A stretch of DNA of 33,728 bases from an uncultured Bacteroidaceae bacterium (GCA_905236065.1 CAJONZ010000033.1:1-33728); one strand, 5' to 3'; shown: positions 1-7,570, numbered from the stretch's first letter. Notes: generated by a model not told the origin, from the letters alone. Made by a program: numbers and translations.

Positions 1-10
1 CGCCCAAATC

Positions 11-85
<75 letters not shown>

Positions 86-165
86 AAGCATTGTGAACGC
101 AATAGTTCAAAGCGGGTGCAAAGATAGGTATTATTTTTCGAACACCAAAATTTTTACAGACTTTT

Positions 166-465
166 TTATTTGCCAGCCTGTTTTTCCTTATATTTAATCA
201 GCTGTTTTTCCAATGCAGCCAACGATTCCTGTATTGCTTCTTCAAATGTGTCGCAAACTTTTTCCGCATAAAGTTCTTCTCCTGGAAGACTTACTGTCAA
301 CGCCGCCTGTTTGTTCAGCGCTGTTTCCGGCTTCACGACTTTCAGTGACACCTCCACCTTTCTTATATTGTCACAGAACTTCTCCAGCTTTCCAACTTTC
401 TTCTGGATGAAATCTTGCAACTTTTCCGTTGCATCAAATTTGATTGTCTTAACGTTAATATCCAT
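166..465 (-). CDS. hpf: Ribosome hibernation-promoting factor (HPF/RaiA family, short form)
   Basis: This 99-residue protein has the single-domain HPF/YfiA fold pattern: an N-terminal strand with a KFDATEKLQDFIQKKVGKLE helix, then VEVSLKV and ALTVSLPGEELYAE strands and a long C-terminal helix ending in a Lys-rich tail. It lacks the C-terminal dimerisation domain of long HPF, so it is the short form. The family binds the 30S decoding region and stabilises inactive 100S or 70S ribosomes in stationary phase. The gene lies between a Xer recombinase and tRNA-Thr on the same strand, the usual Bacteroidales order before tuf. A 71-nt gap separates it from xer. Family assignment is firm; the physiological trigger is not visible. 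Confidence 0.9.
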   Translation of the reverse strand: MDINVKTIKFDATEKLQDFIQKKVGKLEKFCDNIRKVEVSLKVVKPETALNKQAALTVSLPGEELYAEKVCDTFEEAIQESLAALEKQLIKYKEKQAGK

Positions 466-536
466 AGTTTAGCAAATTGTGGGATGGCTATCGGTGAAAC
501 CGAGCCTCACCGTCTCGCCATGTCCTGGTTAAACAA

Positions 537-1430
537 TTATTCGCGTAAAAGTGCGTTTTTATACACATTTCTTAATTCCTCAAACGACAGATGCGTGTAA
601 ATCTCCGTGGTTGCCAGGTTCTCATGGCCCAAAAGCTTCTGGATGGAACCCAAGTCCGCCTCGTTGTTCAGCATGGCGGTCGCAAACGAGTGGCGAAGCA
701 CGTGCGGCGTACGTTTTTTCTGGCGAGTGACCAGCGACAGGGAGTCTTTCACAATCGTTCCCACCTTCGCGTAGGGTATGTCTCCGCCTTTTTCCGTCAC
801 GAAGAAACGCCCTGAGACGTTTTCCTTCAGTTGATTGCGAGCCTCCAGATACCTCTGGATTTCACTCTTCAACTCTTCTCCAAACGGAACGAGCCGCTGC
901 TTATTGCGTTTTCCGGTCACTTTCAGGCACATTGTTCGTAAATCGACGTCCACGTCCTGCAATGAGACCAATTCCGCCCGACGGATGCCCGTCTCGTAGA
1001 ACATCATCACAATAAGCCGGTTTCTGATTCCTTCAAACGAGTCGTCCTCGCTCATCAAGTCGAGCAGGCGATCCATTTCCTTTTCCTTGACAAAGACCGG
1101 CAGTTTTTTCGGCAGCTTGGGCGAAGTCACCTTTTCCATCGGGTTCACCTCCACCCATCCCATTCGGCGCAGGTACTTGTAAAAAGTACGCAGCGGACTC
1201 AACCCGCCATAGTTCACCGTCGCAACATCCTTGCCTTCCCCGTCCAGCATGTACACCACCCACTCTCTCACGACAGCGGCATCAATGGTGCGCCAATTCA
1301 ATTTGGGGTCTAAAGTCTGGAAAAAACGCTCAAAGGCTTTCAGCGAGTCCCGGTATTTGACAACCGTCAGCGGGGAGTAATTTCGTTCAGCCTCCAAGTA
1401 TTCCAGAAAGGAATCAATCCACTTTTCCAT
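537..1430 (-). CDS. xerC: Tyrosine recombinase of XerC/XerD type
   Basis: With the ATG at 1430 the protein has 297 residues, normal for Xer. The N-terminal SAM-like core-binding domain covers about 1-85 and the catalytic domain about 108-297. The full catalytic set is visible: R150 (YETGIRRAE), K174 (VTGKRNK), H243 and R246 (PHVLRHSFAT), H269 (KLLGHENLAT) and nucleophile Y278 (TTEIYTHLS). An upstream in-frame TTG at 1457 is possible, but the N-terminus MEKWIDSFLEYLEAERNYSP matches normal Xer starts and AGACGAAAG lies just ahead of the ATG. Xer enzymes resolve chromosome dimers at dif. Its place between rpsU and hpf is the conserved Bacteroidales position, which argues for a housekeeping enzyme and not a phage integrase. 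Whether it is the XerC or XerD partner cannot be told here. Confidence 0.88.
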   Translation of the reverse strand: MEKWIDSFLEYLEAERNYSPLTVVKYRDSLKAFERFFQTLDPKLNWRTIDAAVVREWVVYMLDGEGKDVATVNYGGLSPLRTFYKYLRRMGWVEVNPMEKVTSPKLPKKLPVFVKEKEMDRLLDLMSEDDSFEGIRNRLIVMMFYETGIRRAELVSLQDVDVDLRTMCLKVTGKRNKQRLVPFGEELKSEIQRYLEARNQLKENVSGRFFVTEKGGDIPYAKVGTIVKDSLSLVTRQKKRTPHVLRHSFATAMLNNEADLGSIQKLLGHENLATTEIYTHLSFEELRNVYKNALLRE

Positions 1431-1497
1431 CTTTCGTCTGGTGATTGGACCTTTCAATCCATATTCACGCGACTAAATTAGGATATTTTTTTCACGT

Positions 1498-1511
1498 CAC
1501 CAAATTTGGTG
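1498..1511. other. 14-bp perfect palindrome in the rpsU-xer gap
   Basis: CACCAAATTTGGTG is a perfect palindrome in the 115-nt gap between the rpsU stop and the xer ATG. No run of T follows it closely enough on the minus strand to make it a standard terminator. It could be an operator for a dimeric regulator or a weak attenuating hairpin. Confidence 0.4.
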
Positions 1512-1545
1512 CAAAAAAAAATCAAAAATTAAGACGATTTAATTC

Positions 1546-1737
1546 TTACTCTTCTGCTGAGTGAAGTTTGTTGACGTAAATAGCGTGCTGCATCTTGATG
1601 CGCTTAACCACAGAGGGCTTGTTAAACTGCTTACGCTTACGTACTTCCTTAATGATGCCGGTCTTCTCAGCTTTTCTCTTGAACTTCTTGAGCGCACGCT
1701 CAATGTTCTCGCCTTCTTTTACAGGAACGATAATCAT
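1546..1737 (-). CDS. rpsU: 30S ribosomal protein S21
   Basis: This 63-residue basic protein carries the S21 signature: MIIVPVKEGENIERALKKFKRK at the start, then a Lys/Arg-rich helix with RKRKQFNKPSVVKRIK. S21 sits on the 30S platform near the anti-Shine-Dalgarno end of 16S rRNA. In Bacteroidetes S21 belongs to the group of proteins reported to sequester the anti-SD, which is relevant to the strong SD found at 26601. It is transcribed from a consensus-like promoter (1838-1868) through a leader of roughly 95 nt that can form a hairpin, and heads the rpsU-xer-hpf block. Confidence 0.95.
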   Translation of the reverse strand: MIIVPVKEGENIERALKKFKRKAEKTGIIKEVRKRKQFNKPSVVKRIKMQHAIYVNKLHSAEE

Positions 1738-1778
1738 TCTAAATCTTTTTTTGGTTATTATATATATTAATAATGTGT

Positions 1779-1829
1779 ATAGGGTTGAGGCGTTTCAAAA
1801 ACGGCACACCCTATGCTGGGATTTTCCCA
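1779..1829 (-). promoter_or_regulatory. Structured 5' leader of rpsU
   Basis: Between the rpsU promoter and start codon are nested inverted repeats. ATAGGGT (1779-1785) pairs with ACCCTAT (1808-1814). Inside them CGTTT (1791-1795) pairs with AAACG (1799-1803). A small hairpin TGGGA/TCCCA (1817-1829) adjoins. The arrangement resembles ribosomal-protein leader control, but no named leader family was recognised. Confidence 0.45.
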
Positions 1830-1837
1830 ACGGACGG

Positions 1838-1868
1838 CAAAATTACGGCAAAAACTTCAAACAGCAAA
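1838..1868 (-). promoter_or_regulatory. Promoter of rpsU
   Basis: On the minus strand TTTG (1868-1865) is followed after 19 nt by TAATTTTG (1845-1838), matching the Bacteroidetes primary sigma consensus TTTG-N19/21-TAnnTTTG. Confidence 0.7.
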
Positions 1869-1884
1869 ACTTTGCAGCGTTTTT

Positions 1885-1916
1885 TTTGTTTTTATAAGGC
1901 CATTTCCCTATTTTTG
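1885..1916 (+). promoter_or_regulatory. Promoter of the bcp operon
   Basis: TTTG at 1885-1888 is followed after exactly 20 nt by TATTTTTG at 1909-1916, an ideal Bacteroidetes promoter 45 nt upstream of the bcp ATG. It lies divergent to, and almost abutting, the rpsU promoter. Confidence 0.7.
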
Positions 1917-1960
1917 TACGGAAAAATCATCATATTCACCTCATTAACCCAACAAAAAAC

Positions 1961-2422
1961 ATGAAAATCGGAGACAAATTGCCCGAAATCCTCGGAACCG
2001 ACGAGAAAGGCGAGGAAATCACACTCACCCAGTACAAAGGCCGCAAACTGATTGTCTATGCCTATCCCAAAGACAACACCAGCGGATGCACCGCCGAGGC
2101 TTGCTCCCTCAAGCAACATTTTTCTGAACTTTCCCAAGCGGGCTATGCCATCATTGGTGTCAGCAAGGACACAGCAGCCAGCCATCAGAAATTCATCGAC
2201 AAGTATGAACTGCCCTTCCCGCTGATAGCCGACACTGAGAAGCAGCTGCTTCAGGCCCTCGGTGCCTGGGGCGAGAAATCCATGTACGGGAAAAAGACGA
2301 TGGGCACCCTCCGCACCACCTATCTCGTCAACGAGGAGGGCGTCATCGAGAAAATCTTCACTCCCAAAGAGATAAAGACCAAAATACACGCAGAGCAAAT
2401 CCTCGACTACATCAACCAATAA
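1961..2422 (+). CDS. bcp: Thioredoxin-dependent peroxiredoxin (BCP/PrxQ)
   Basis: This 153-residue cytoplasmic peroxiredoxin reduces H2O2 and organic hydroperoxides using thioredoxin. The AhpC/TSA fold is evident: MKIGDKLPEILGTDEKGEEI at the N-terminus, then YAYPKDNTSGCTAEACSL with peroxidatic Cys43 and resolving Cys48 five residues later, as in atypical 2-Cys PrxQ. The conserved SKD, PFPLIAD and TYLVNEEGVI segments follow. It has its own promoter at 1885-1916. The next gene begins 14 nt after the stop, so the peroxidase is probably co-transcribed with the FHA-like protein and the GH16 enzyme. Confidence 0.93.
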   Translation: MKIGDKLPEILGTDEKGEEITLTQYKGRKLIVYAYPKDNTSGCTAEACSLKQHFSELSQAGYAIIGVSKDTAASHQKFIDKYELPFPLIADTEKQLLQALGAWGEKSMYGKKTMGTLRTTYLVNEEGVIEKIFTPKEIKTKIHAEQILDYINQ

Positions 2423-2436
2423 CCTCATTCCCTCCC

Positions 2437-2862
2437 ATGGCTACAATCCTTCACATCGGCGAGCAATCCTACACGCTTGAAAGCTTTCTTTCTCCCAAAA
2501 GAACTCTTATCACCATTGGTCTGCAGTCCGACAAGGCATATAACGTCATCCCCTTGGCCGACGAACAGGCCGACCTCTTCCAGTGCCAGCTTTCCCAAAC
2601 GCCCCAAAGCTGGAAAATACAAAACGGCCAATGGCGCACGGAATGTCCCAAGGGCATTCGTTCCCGCCTTCAGCACGCCTGCGACCTCTGCATCGGATGC
2701 TGCGTCAACCCACGTCCCGCCCATCCCACCTATTCATGGCGTTTCCCTGAAAAGGCAACCCTTCTGAACGGCAACAGAATACCAGAAGAAGGCGCCATTC
2801 TCCATCCGGGCGACACCATCAGCATAGAAAACACAGGCATACAAATATCATCCACATGCTAA
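2437..2862 (+). CDS. Small cysteine-rich FHA-like protein of unknown role
   Basis: This 141-residue protein has no signal peptide. The pattern TLITIGLQSDKAYNVIPL near the start and TLLNGNRIPEEGAILHPGDTISI near the end (about 108-130) resembles a forkhead-associated (FHA) beta-sandwich, in which a conserved Asn-Gly turn and a GD-strand close the fold. The canonical phosphothreonine-binding Arg and Ser/His are not obvious. Inserted in the middle is a cysteine cluster, ACDLCIGCC (Cys82, 85, 88, 89, with Cys70 before it), that could bind metal. It starts 14 nt after bcp and its last codons overlap the GH16 start, so expression is probably coupled. FHA-like is an inference from motifs only. Confidence 0.6.
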   Translation: MATILHIGEQSYTLESFLSPKRTLITIGLQSDKAYNVIPLADEQADLFQCQLSQTPQSWKIQNGQWRTECPKGIRSRLQHACDLCIGCCVNPRPAHPTYSWRFPEKATLLNGNRIPEEGAILHPGDTISIENTGIQISSTC

Positions 2863-3725
2863 AACACGCAATAAAAACAACCTCCACAGCCCTTTTGTTC
2901 CTTCTCTCGTCATTCACATCCTTTGCTCAGCCCGCCCGCGATGCCTCTTGGCAACTCGTTTGGCACGACGAATTTGAAGGAACCGGCACTTTCGACCCTC
3001 AAAAATGGCAGCCGGAAACAGGCTTCGTACGCAACGAGGAAGACCAATGGTACCAAGCCGAGAATGCCTATACCCAGAACGGCCTCCTCATTCTTGAGGG
3101 ACGGCTCGACAGCATCCCCAACCCACGCTACAATCCCCGGCGAAAAGACTGGAGAAGCATCCGCCCCTACGCAAAATACTCCTCCGCCTCCCTCAACACC
3201 CGCCATTCCTATTCCTTCCTCTACGGACAGATGGAAGTTCGCGCCCGCATCCCTGCCGTCGAAGGCTCCTGGCCCGCCATCTGGACACTCGGCACCCACC
3301 GCGAGTGGCCCTCAAACGGTGAATGCGACATCATGGAGTTCTACCACATCAAGGGTAAGCCCCACATCCTTGCCAACGCCGCCTGGGGCAACGACCGTCC
3401 CTACAATGCCGTATGGAACTCAGCAAAAATCCCCTATCAGCACTTCCTTGACAAAGACCCCGGCTGGGGCGAGAAATTCCACCTCTGGCTCATGGACTGG
3501 ACTGCCGACCACATCCGCATCTACCTGGACGGTGAACTCCTGAACGACATTGATCTCTCCACCACCATCAATGGCAGCATCGGTGAACACGCCAATCCCT
3601 TCCATGCCCCGCAATACATCCTTCTCAACCTTGCCCTTGGCGGCATCAATGGCGGCACCCTCCATCCCGACTCCTTCCCCATGCGCTACGAAATCGATTA
3701 CGTCCGGGTTTGGCAGAAGAAATAG
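2856..3725 (+). CDS. Secreted GH16 family beta-glucanase (laminarinase-like)
   Basis: This 289-residue protein has a signal peptide of about 25 residues (hydrophobic stretch TALLFLLSSFTSFAQ). The GH16 jelly-roll begins at SWQLVWHDEF. The catalytic motif ECDIME places the nucleophile at Glu156, the assisting Asp at 158 and the acid/base at Glu161. The extra residue (beta-bulge) is typical of laminarinase-type GH16. Other family marks are YGQMEVRARIP, GSWPAIWTLG, the substrate-cleft Trp residues and the C-terminal YEIDYVRVWQ. It probably hydrolyses beta-1,3 or mixed-linkage glucans in the periplasm or outside. Its ATG overlaps the end of the FHA-like gene by 7 nt, an unusual operon partner for a glucanase. 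No SusC/D pair or other CAZyme is nearby. Confidence 0.88.
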   Translation: MLKHAIKTTSTALLFLLSSFTSFAQPARDASWQLVWHDEFEGTGTFDPQKWQPETGFVRNEEDQWYQAENAYTQNGLLILEGRLDSIPNPRYNPRRKDWRSIRPYAKYSSASLNTRHSYSFLYGQMEVRARIPAVEGSWPAIWTLGTHREWPSNGECDIMEFYHIKGKPHILANAAWGNDRPYNAVWNSAKIPYQHFLDKDPGWGEKFHLWLMDWTADHIRIYLDGELLNDIDLSTTINGSIGEHANPFHAPQYILLNLALGGINGGTLHPDSFPMRYEIDYVRVWQKK

Positions 3726-3800
3726 GTGCCATGTCGCATCCGTAGCTTTAGTAACAGAAACGATTATCCCGCAAAACGCCACCAATTTTTGCGGATTATC

Positions 3801-3839
3801 ATAAAAAAGAAGGCTGCGTTTCTCACGAAAGGCAACCTT
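3801..3839 (-). terminator. Rho-independent terminator, minus strand
   Basis: A hairpin pairs 3810-3822 with 3827-3839 (13 positions, two mismatches, 4-nt loop). On the minus strand it is followed by six T residues (3803-3808). It would end transcripts arriving from the small membrane protein gene at 4044. Confidence 0.55.
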
Positions 3840-3980
3840 CAGAACCAATAAAATAGATGTAAAAATATATAGTAGAAAGAGAGTGTGCGAGGATTTTTTT
3901 AATATATAATGGTCTGCGGATGGCCGTGCGGCGTACAGCGTTTTCCTTGTTTTCACATTGCAAATTTACGGCAAAATACC

Positions 3981-4015
3981 CCCCCTGCAAATGGAGTTTT
4001 CCTATTTGCAGGGGG
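3981..4015. terminator. Strong GC-rich hairpin downstream of the small membrane protein gene
   Basis: CCCCCTGCAAAT (3981-3992) and ATTTGCAGGGGG (4004-4015) form a perfect 12-bp stem with an 11-nt loop, 29 nt past the stop of the minus-strand gene at 4044. No clear T-tract follows on either strand, so it may act as a transcript-end stabiliser more than as an intrinsic terminator. Confidence 0.55.
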
Positions 4016-4043
4016 ATTTAGCCTATGGTTGGGGGAAAGTTCC

Positions 4044-4346
4044 CTACCGGCCCATGCCAGCCTGACGGCATTGCAAGAGGCTCAACACAAACCAGCAAAG
4101 GAAGATAATTCTGAGGACGAAGGGGATACCCACAGGGAAAACGAGCATGAAGAAGGCCAGGAAGGCATTGAGGAAACAGAGGGTTTGCATGGGGCTTACC
4201 TCCTCTTCCAACACAGAAGAGAAAAAGTCGGACAGGGCCTTGATGAGTTCCGTGTTGGTCAATCGTTGGGTGAGGTTTACCTCGTTGGTCAGTTTGGTTA
4301 CTACGTTCAGGTCAAACTGTGCGGAAGTGGTCATTTGCTTTTTCAT
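4044..4346 (-). CDS. Small two-helix membrane protein, unknown function
   Basis: This protein has 100 residues. The N-terminal half is polar and looks soluble (TKLTNEVNLTQRLTNTELIKALSDFFSSVLEEE, broken here only by prediction). Two hydrophobic segments follow at about 52-72 (QTLCFLNAFLAFFMLVFPVG) and 74-92 (PFVLRIIFLCWFVLSLLQC), forming a membrane hairpin with a short tail. The ATG at 4346 is used; a second ATG at 4334 is possible. A promoter-like TTACTTTGC lies about 35-45 nt upstream, and hairpins follow the gene. It is not recognised as any named family. The organised upstream and downstream signals support it as real. Confidence 0.6.
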   Translation of the reverse strand: MKKQMTTSAQFDLNVVTKLTNEVNLTQRLTNTELIKALSDFFSSVLEEEVSPMQTLCFLNAFLAFFMLVFPVGIPFVLRIIFLCWFVLSLLQCRQAGMGR

Positions 4347-4431
4347 CGTCGTATGTTTTTTAGTTTATTTCTTTTGACGATGCAAAGTAACGACTTTTTC
4401 TGCGACAAAACCTGTCACAAAACAACGGGAA

Positions 4432-5346
4432 TCACGCCTTTTTTAGCGATTTAGTTAAAAGTTGTAAATTTTTACTGATATGCTGACGGAACTCCTGACT
4501 ATCGATGATTTCAATGTCGTTGCAAAGCCCCATGACGAAGCGACCGATGCCTTGGAAGCTGCACACACGGGTGGAGAAGAGCCAATGGCTATCGTCCAGC
4601 ACCACGAGTTGATACTCGGAAACGCCGTATTCCTCCATGAGCAGATGGGCAGAGAGGTAGCCCAGCTTCAGTTTGACGCGAAAGGTGGTCTCGCCCGAAA
4701 AACCGAACATGTCGGTGTAGTAGGTCTTGTGCTCGCGCTCGAACCGCCACGGTTCATCGAGCAGTTCCACACGCCGTTTCATGCGTACCAACTTGAACGA
4801 CTTGCACATACCGCTGGACGGCTCGTAGCAGCGTATCTCCCGACTACCCGCCAGGAACTTGAAGGGCTCTACGAGTCGGTCAGAGGTCGTCTGGCTATGG
4901 GGTGAGTAGTATTCGTGGATGATGACGCACTGCTTCTGACTGATGGCCTGCATCAGGAGGTCGGTGTTCTGGGCCACGTTGCGGTCGGCTGAGGTGTCGG
5001 TGACGAACCTCATGCCATAGGTGTCGCGCAACTTGGCTTTCAGGTTGCGCACGGCCATGTCGCCGTCGCCCTGCTTCTCCAGGAGGTTGTGGATGGTGAC
5101 CTGCTCACTGGTCGTTAGGCGCACATGCTCCGTCAGCTTTCGGATGATGGGCGAGCTGGGCAGGATGCTGAAAGCCTGCTTGGTCATGACGACATGGAAG
5201 CCTGCCTCACGGAACAGTTCCATGTAGCGGTAGAGGGTGCGGAGCGAAAGACCCAGCTCCTCGCAGATTTGCTCCTTGGTCTTCAGCTCGTTGCCCACGA
5301 GCATTTCCATCAGCCGCAGTTGTTTGGTGAATTTGTCAATCTCCAT
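4432..5346 (-). CDS. WYL-domain transcriptional regulator with N-terminal HTH
   Basis: This protein has 304 residues. The N-terminal winged HTH covers about 1-60, with the recognition helix [18 protein letters not shown]. The WYL domain occupies the middle (about 140-230; [13 protein letters not shown] and [21 protein letters not shown] fit its SH3-like strands), and a WCX-like C-terminal extension follows. WYL regulators sense ligands, often nucleic acids or nucleotides, and frequently control defence or DNA-damage genes. The start overlaps the end of rnhB by 11 nt, so the two are translationally linked. The start is fixed by the rnhB overlap and the good HTH N-terminus. The regulated target is unknown. 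Confidence 0.85.
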   Translation of the reverse strand: MEIDKFTKQLRLMEMLVGNELKTKEQICEELGLSLRTLYRYMELFREAGFHVVMTKQAFSILPSSPIIRKLTEHVRLTTSEQVTIHNLLEKQGDGDMAVRNLKAKLRDTYGMRFVTDTSADRNVAQNTDLLMQAISQKQCVIIHEYYSPHSQTTSDRLVEPFKFLAGSREIRCYEPSSGMCKSFKLVRMKRRVELLDEPWRFEREHKTYYTDMFGFSGETTFRVKLKLGYLSAHLLMEEYGVSEYQLVVLDDSHWLFSTRVCSFQGIGRFVMGLCNDIEIIDSQEFRQHISKNLQLLTKSLKKA

Positions 5347-5950
5347 CGTCGAAAGGAAGCTCCAGTTGGCTTGAGCCTAAAAGGTTAAAAGAGAGGCGGT
5401 GATAAGGCGTGACGCCATGCTCGGCAATGCCCCGGCGATGTTCCTTGGTGGGGTAGCCGGCATTGTGGTTCCAGCCGTAGTAGGGGTACTCCTCATGCAG
5501 CCCGGCCATGTAGTCGTCGCGGTAAGTCTTTGCAAGAATCGAGGCCGCCGCAATGCTGAGGTACTTCCCGTCACCCTTCACGATGGTGGTATGGGGCAAG
5601 TCCTTGTATTTCAAGAAACGGTTGCCGTCGATAATCAGTGCTTCTGGACGGACGGAGAGGGCGTCGATGGCGCGGTGCATGGCCGTGATGCTGGCCCGCA
5701 GGATGTTCAGTTCGTCGATTTCCTTGGCCGTGACAATGCCCAAGGCCCAGGAGATGGCATCGCGCTCAATCTCTTCGCGAAGCGCATAGCGTTGGCGGGC
5801 CGTCAGCTGCTTGCTGTCGTTCAGTTTCTCGCTGTGGTAGTCTTTGGGCAGGATGACCGCCGCCGCATAGACGCTGCCCGCCAGACACCCACGCCCAGCC
5901 TCGTCGCATCCCGCTTCAATCAGGTCTTTATTATAATAAGGAAGGAGCAT
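5336..5950 (-). CDS. rnhB: Ribonuclease HII
   Basis: This 204-residue enzyme removes RNA from RNA-DNA hybrids and excises misincorporated ribonucleotides. Family motifs are all present: [20 protein letters not shown] with the metal-binding Asp-Glu pair, [19 protein letters not shown] with the third acidic residue, and [17 protein letters not shown] with the fourth. The C-terminus carries HRLSFNLLG and ends in a PIP-like QLELPFDD that could contact the sliding clamp. The clamp contact is inferred. The gene overlaps the downstream WYL regulator and follows vsr after 57 nt of AT-rich repeat. Confidence 0.95.
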   Translation of the reverse strand: MLLPYYNKDLIEAGCDEAGRGCLAGSVYAAAVILPKDYHSEKLNDSKQLTARQRYALREEIERDAISWALGIVTAKEIDELNILRASITAMHRAIDALSVRPEALIIDGNRFLKYKDLPHTTIVKGDGKYLSIAAASILAKTYRDDYMAGLHEEYPYYGWNHNAGYPTKEHRRGIAEHGVTPYHRLSFNLLGSSQLELPFDDGD

Positions 5951-5957
5951 GAGGTAT

Positions 5958-6006
5958 ATGAAGAGTGAAGAATGAAAAATTAAGAATTAAGAATGAAAAA
6001 TGAACT
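5958..6006. repeat. AT-rich short direct repeats between vsr and rnhB
   Basis: The gap consists of near-repeated pieces of AAGAATGAAAAAT and TTAAGAATTAAGAATG. Three overlapping copies of the AAGAAT core are visible. Such low-complexity stretches are common between Bacteroidales genes. No regulatory role can be shown. Confidence 0.5.
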
Positions 6007-6007
6007 A

Positions 6008-6538
6008 TTAAAAACTGTCTTCGGCTGCCATCATGGATTCTTCTTCCGGCATTTCATACCGCATCACACGATGGTCTTGCAGGAATATCTTATTAAGGGT
6101 GAAAGCCAAAGACCTCAACGTACTTTCTCTTGCGGACGGTTTCAACTCACATTCCCAAATGGTGATGCTGTGCCACCCCATTGATGCCAGTTTCTGCTGC
6201 ACGTCCAAGTCACGTTGCTGATTACGCCTTATCTTATTTACCCAAAACTCTCGGTTCGTCTTTGGAATCTTACAACACGCGGAGTTTGAATTTGCCACCG
6301 GCAAATCGTCCTTTTGAAAATCGACATGATGACCATGCCAAAAGCAACCATTCACAAAGATGCAAGTTCGATATTTCCGCATTACGATGTCAGGCTTTCC
6401 CGGCAAACGTGTATAGTTCAAACGATAACGGTAGCCATGTCCCCACAACCATTTGCGCACGACAATTTCAGGTTTCGTGTCCTTGCCGTGAATGGCAGCC
6501 ATGTTTGCATGTCGTTGCTGTGAAGTAAGTCGTTCCAT
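6008..6538 (-). CDS. vsr: Very short patch repair endonuclease (Vsr)
   Basis: This 176-residue protein is Vsr-like. Family motifs run in order: TSQQRHANMAAIHGKDTKPE at the N-terminus, LPGKPDIVM with the metal-binding Asp, IFVNGCFWHGHH, PKTNREFWVNKIRRNQQRD, and GWHSITIWECEL. Vsr nicks 5' of the T in T:G mismatches that arise by deamination of 5-methylcytosine, and normally accompanies a cytosine-5 methyltransferase. None is encoded in the window, so it is an orphan here. Compared with E. coli Vsr, about 15 residues are inserted after the HGHH segment, and a Cys-Cys pair follows them, which may relocate one zinc ligand. The C-terminal about 30 residues (EMPEEESMMAAEDSF at the end) are extra. 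GGAAG precedes the ATG. It is probably co-transcribed with the M48 gene upstream. Confidence 0.9.
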   Translation of the reverse strand: MERLTSQQRHANMAAIHGKDTKPEIVVRKWLWGHGYRYRLNYTRLPGKPDIVMRKYRTCIFVNGCFWHGHHVDFQKDDLPVANSNSACCKIPKTNREFWVNKIRRNQQRDLDVQQKLASMGWHSITIWECELKPSARESTLRSLAFTLNKIFLQDHRVMRYEMPEEESMMAAEDSF

Positions 6539-6615
6539 CTTCCTTTTTCATTTCCGCCCACAATGGTATCTGATTCCATGAATGAAGGCTTGGCAGACAA
6601 GAGCCACTTTTTTCC

Positions 6616-7524
6616 CTATTTCTTGGAAGAGATATGGAGGGTCTTGGTGGATTTGGGAATGGCCTTCGTCTTCGATTGGCTCGTAGCGGAGGAAGAGGTT
6701 GAAGCCGAGGTTGTCGCAGGTTTGTAATAGGGCAAGACTTCGGGCATCCACTTCTGGATTTGCTTGATGCGTTTGGCATCGGAGGGATGGTCGCTAAAGA
6801 TGGAAGAGGAGCCTCCGCCTGTGGCACTGGACATACGCTGCCAAAAAGTCACGGCCACTTGCGGGTCATAACCAGCCATTGCTGCAAAAATCAGGCCGAT
6901 GTGGTCTGCCTCGCTTTCCTGGCTACGGGAAAAACCTGACGACCAAGCCTGTGCACCAATGCCTAACACCCCTGCACCCAGCTGCTGCAGCTCCGTGCTG
7001 ACGCCTGCAGCCTGAGCCACACCGCCAAGAATCTGGATTCCATATTGCTGACGGTAATCGTTGCTGATTCGCTCCGCCGAATGTTTCGCCACGGCATGGG
7101 CAATTTCATGTCCAAGCACAACGGCCAACGATGCCTCATCACGGGTAACAGGCAGGATGCCCTCATAGACAACAATCTTCCCACCAGGCATACAGAAGGC
7201 ATTCACACTGTTATTCTGCACAAGGTTGAATTCCCACTGATATTGCGAAACCTCGTCGCCCAGTCCGTTGGCTTTCAGATAATCCACCACTGCGGTAGCT
7301 AATCGCTGCCCCACCCTTTTCACCATGGCCGTGTTCTGTGCATTGGTCGAAATCTTCGCCGTCTTCATGTATTCCTGATACTGTTGGCTGCTCAGGCTGA
7401 GTATCTGTTGGTCACTGACAATCAGATGTTGCTTACGTCCCGTAATAGGAACTCTCGATGTTGTGCCACAGCTGACACAAATGGCGGTCAAAACCACCCA
7501 CAAAATCACTCTAACGTTTTTCAT
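6616..7524 (-). CDS. M48 family metalloprotease, lipoprotein (LoiP/BepA-like)
   Basis: With the ATG at 7524 the protein has 302 residues. A hydrophobic N-terminus leads to a lipobox-like VSC followed by GTTSRVPITGRK, so it is probably anchored as a lipoprotein. The peptidase domain has the zinc motif HEIAH (VVLGHEIAHAVAKHSAERIS) and the downstream ESEADHIGLIFAAMAGYDP with the third ligand Glu. AFCMPGGKIVVYEGIL and SDHPSDAKRI are also typical. Such M48 proteins clear misfolded outer-membrane or periplasmic proteins. The Ser/Thr/Ala-rich tail (about 265-290) is low complexity. An in-frame upstream start at 7548 would add eight polar residues ahead of the signal and is less likely. It follows the MscS gene by 46 nt. 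Confidence 0.88.
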   Translation of the reverse strand: MKNVRVILWVVLTAICVSCGTTSRVPITGRKQHLIVSDQQILSLSSQQYQEYMKTAKISTNAQNTAMVKRVGQRLATAVVDYLKANGLGDEVSQYQWEFNLVQNNSVNAFCMPGGKIVVYEGILPVTRDEASLAVVLGHEIAHAVAKHSAERISNDYRQQYGIQILGGVAQAAGVSTELQQLGAGVLGIGAQAWSSGFSRSQESEADHIGLIFAAMAGYDPQVAVTFWQRMSSATGGGSSSIFSDHPSDAKRIKQIQKWMPEVLPYYKPATTSASTSSSATSQSKTKAIPKSTKTLHISSKK

Positions 7525-7570
7525 ATTTTCGTCTTTTTGAGTTTGCAAGCTCCCCTAAGTACTTCATTTC

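Larger units (their letters stand above)
3726..4043. other. Convergent intergenic region with three hairpins
   Basis: No credible gene is seen here. Three inverted repeats occur: 3762-3776 with 3787-3800 (GATTATCCCGCAAAA against TTTTGCGGATTATC, imperfect), 3810-3839, and 3981-4015. The last two are listed separately. The region separates the plus-strand GH16 operon from the minus-strand small membrane protein gene. Confidence 0.6.

Noticed and set aside
537-1457. Xer recombinase as a phage or island integrase next to tRNA-Thr
   Set aside because: The rpsU-xer-hpf-tRNA order is the conserved chromosomal arrangement, and no attachment repeats or phage genes are seen.
3420-3956. Minus-strand open frame of 178 codons over the end of the GH16 gene
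   Set aside because: It is the antisense of a clear GH16 C-terminus and shows no family pattern.
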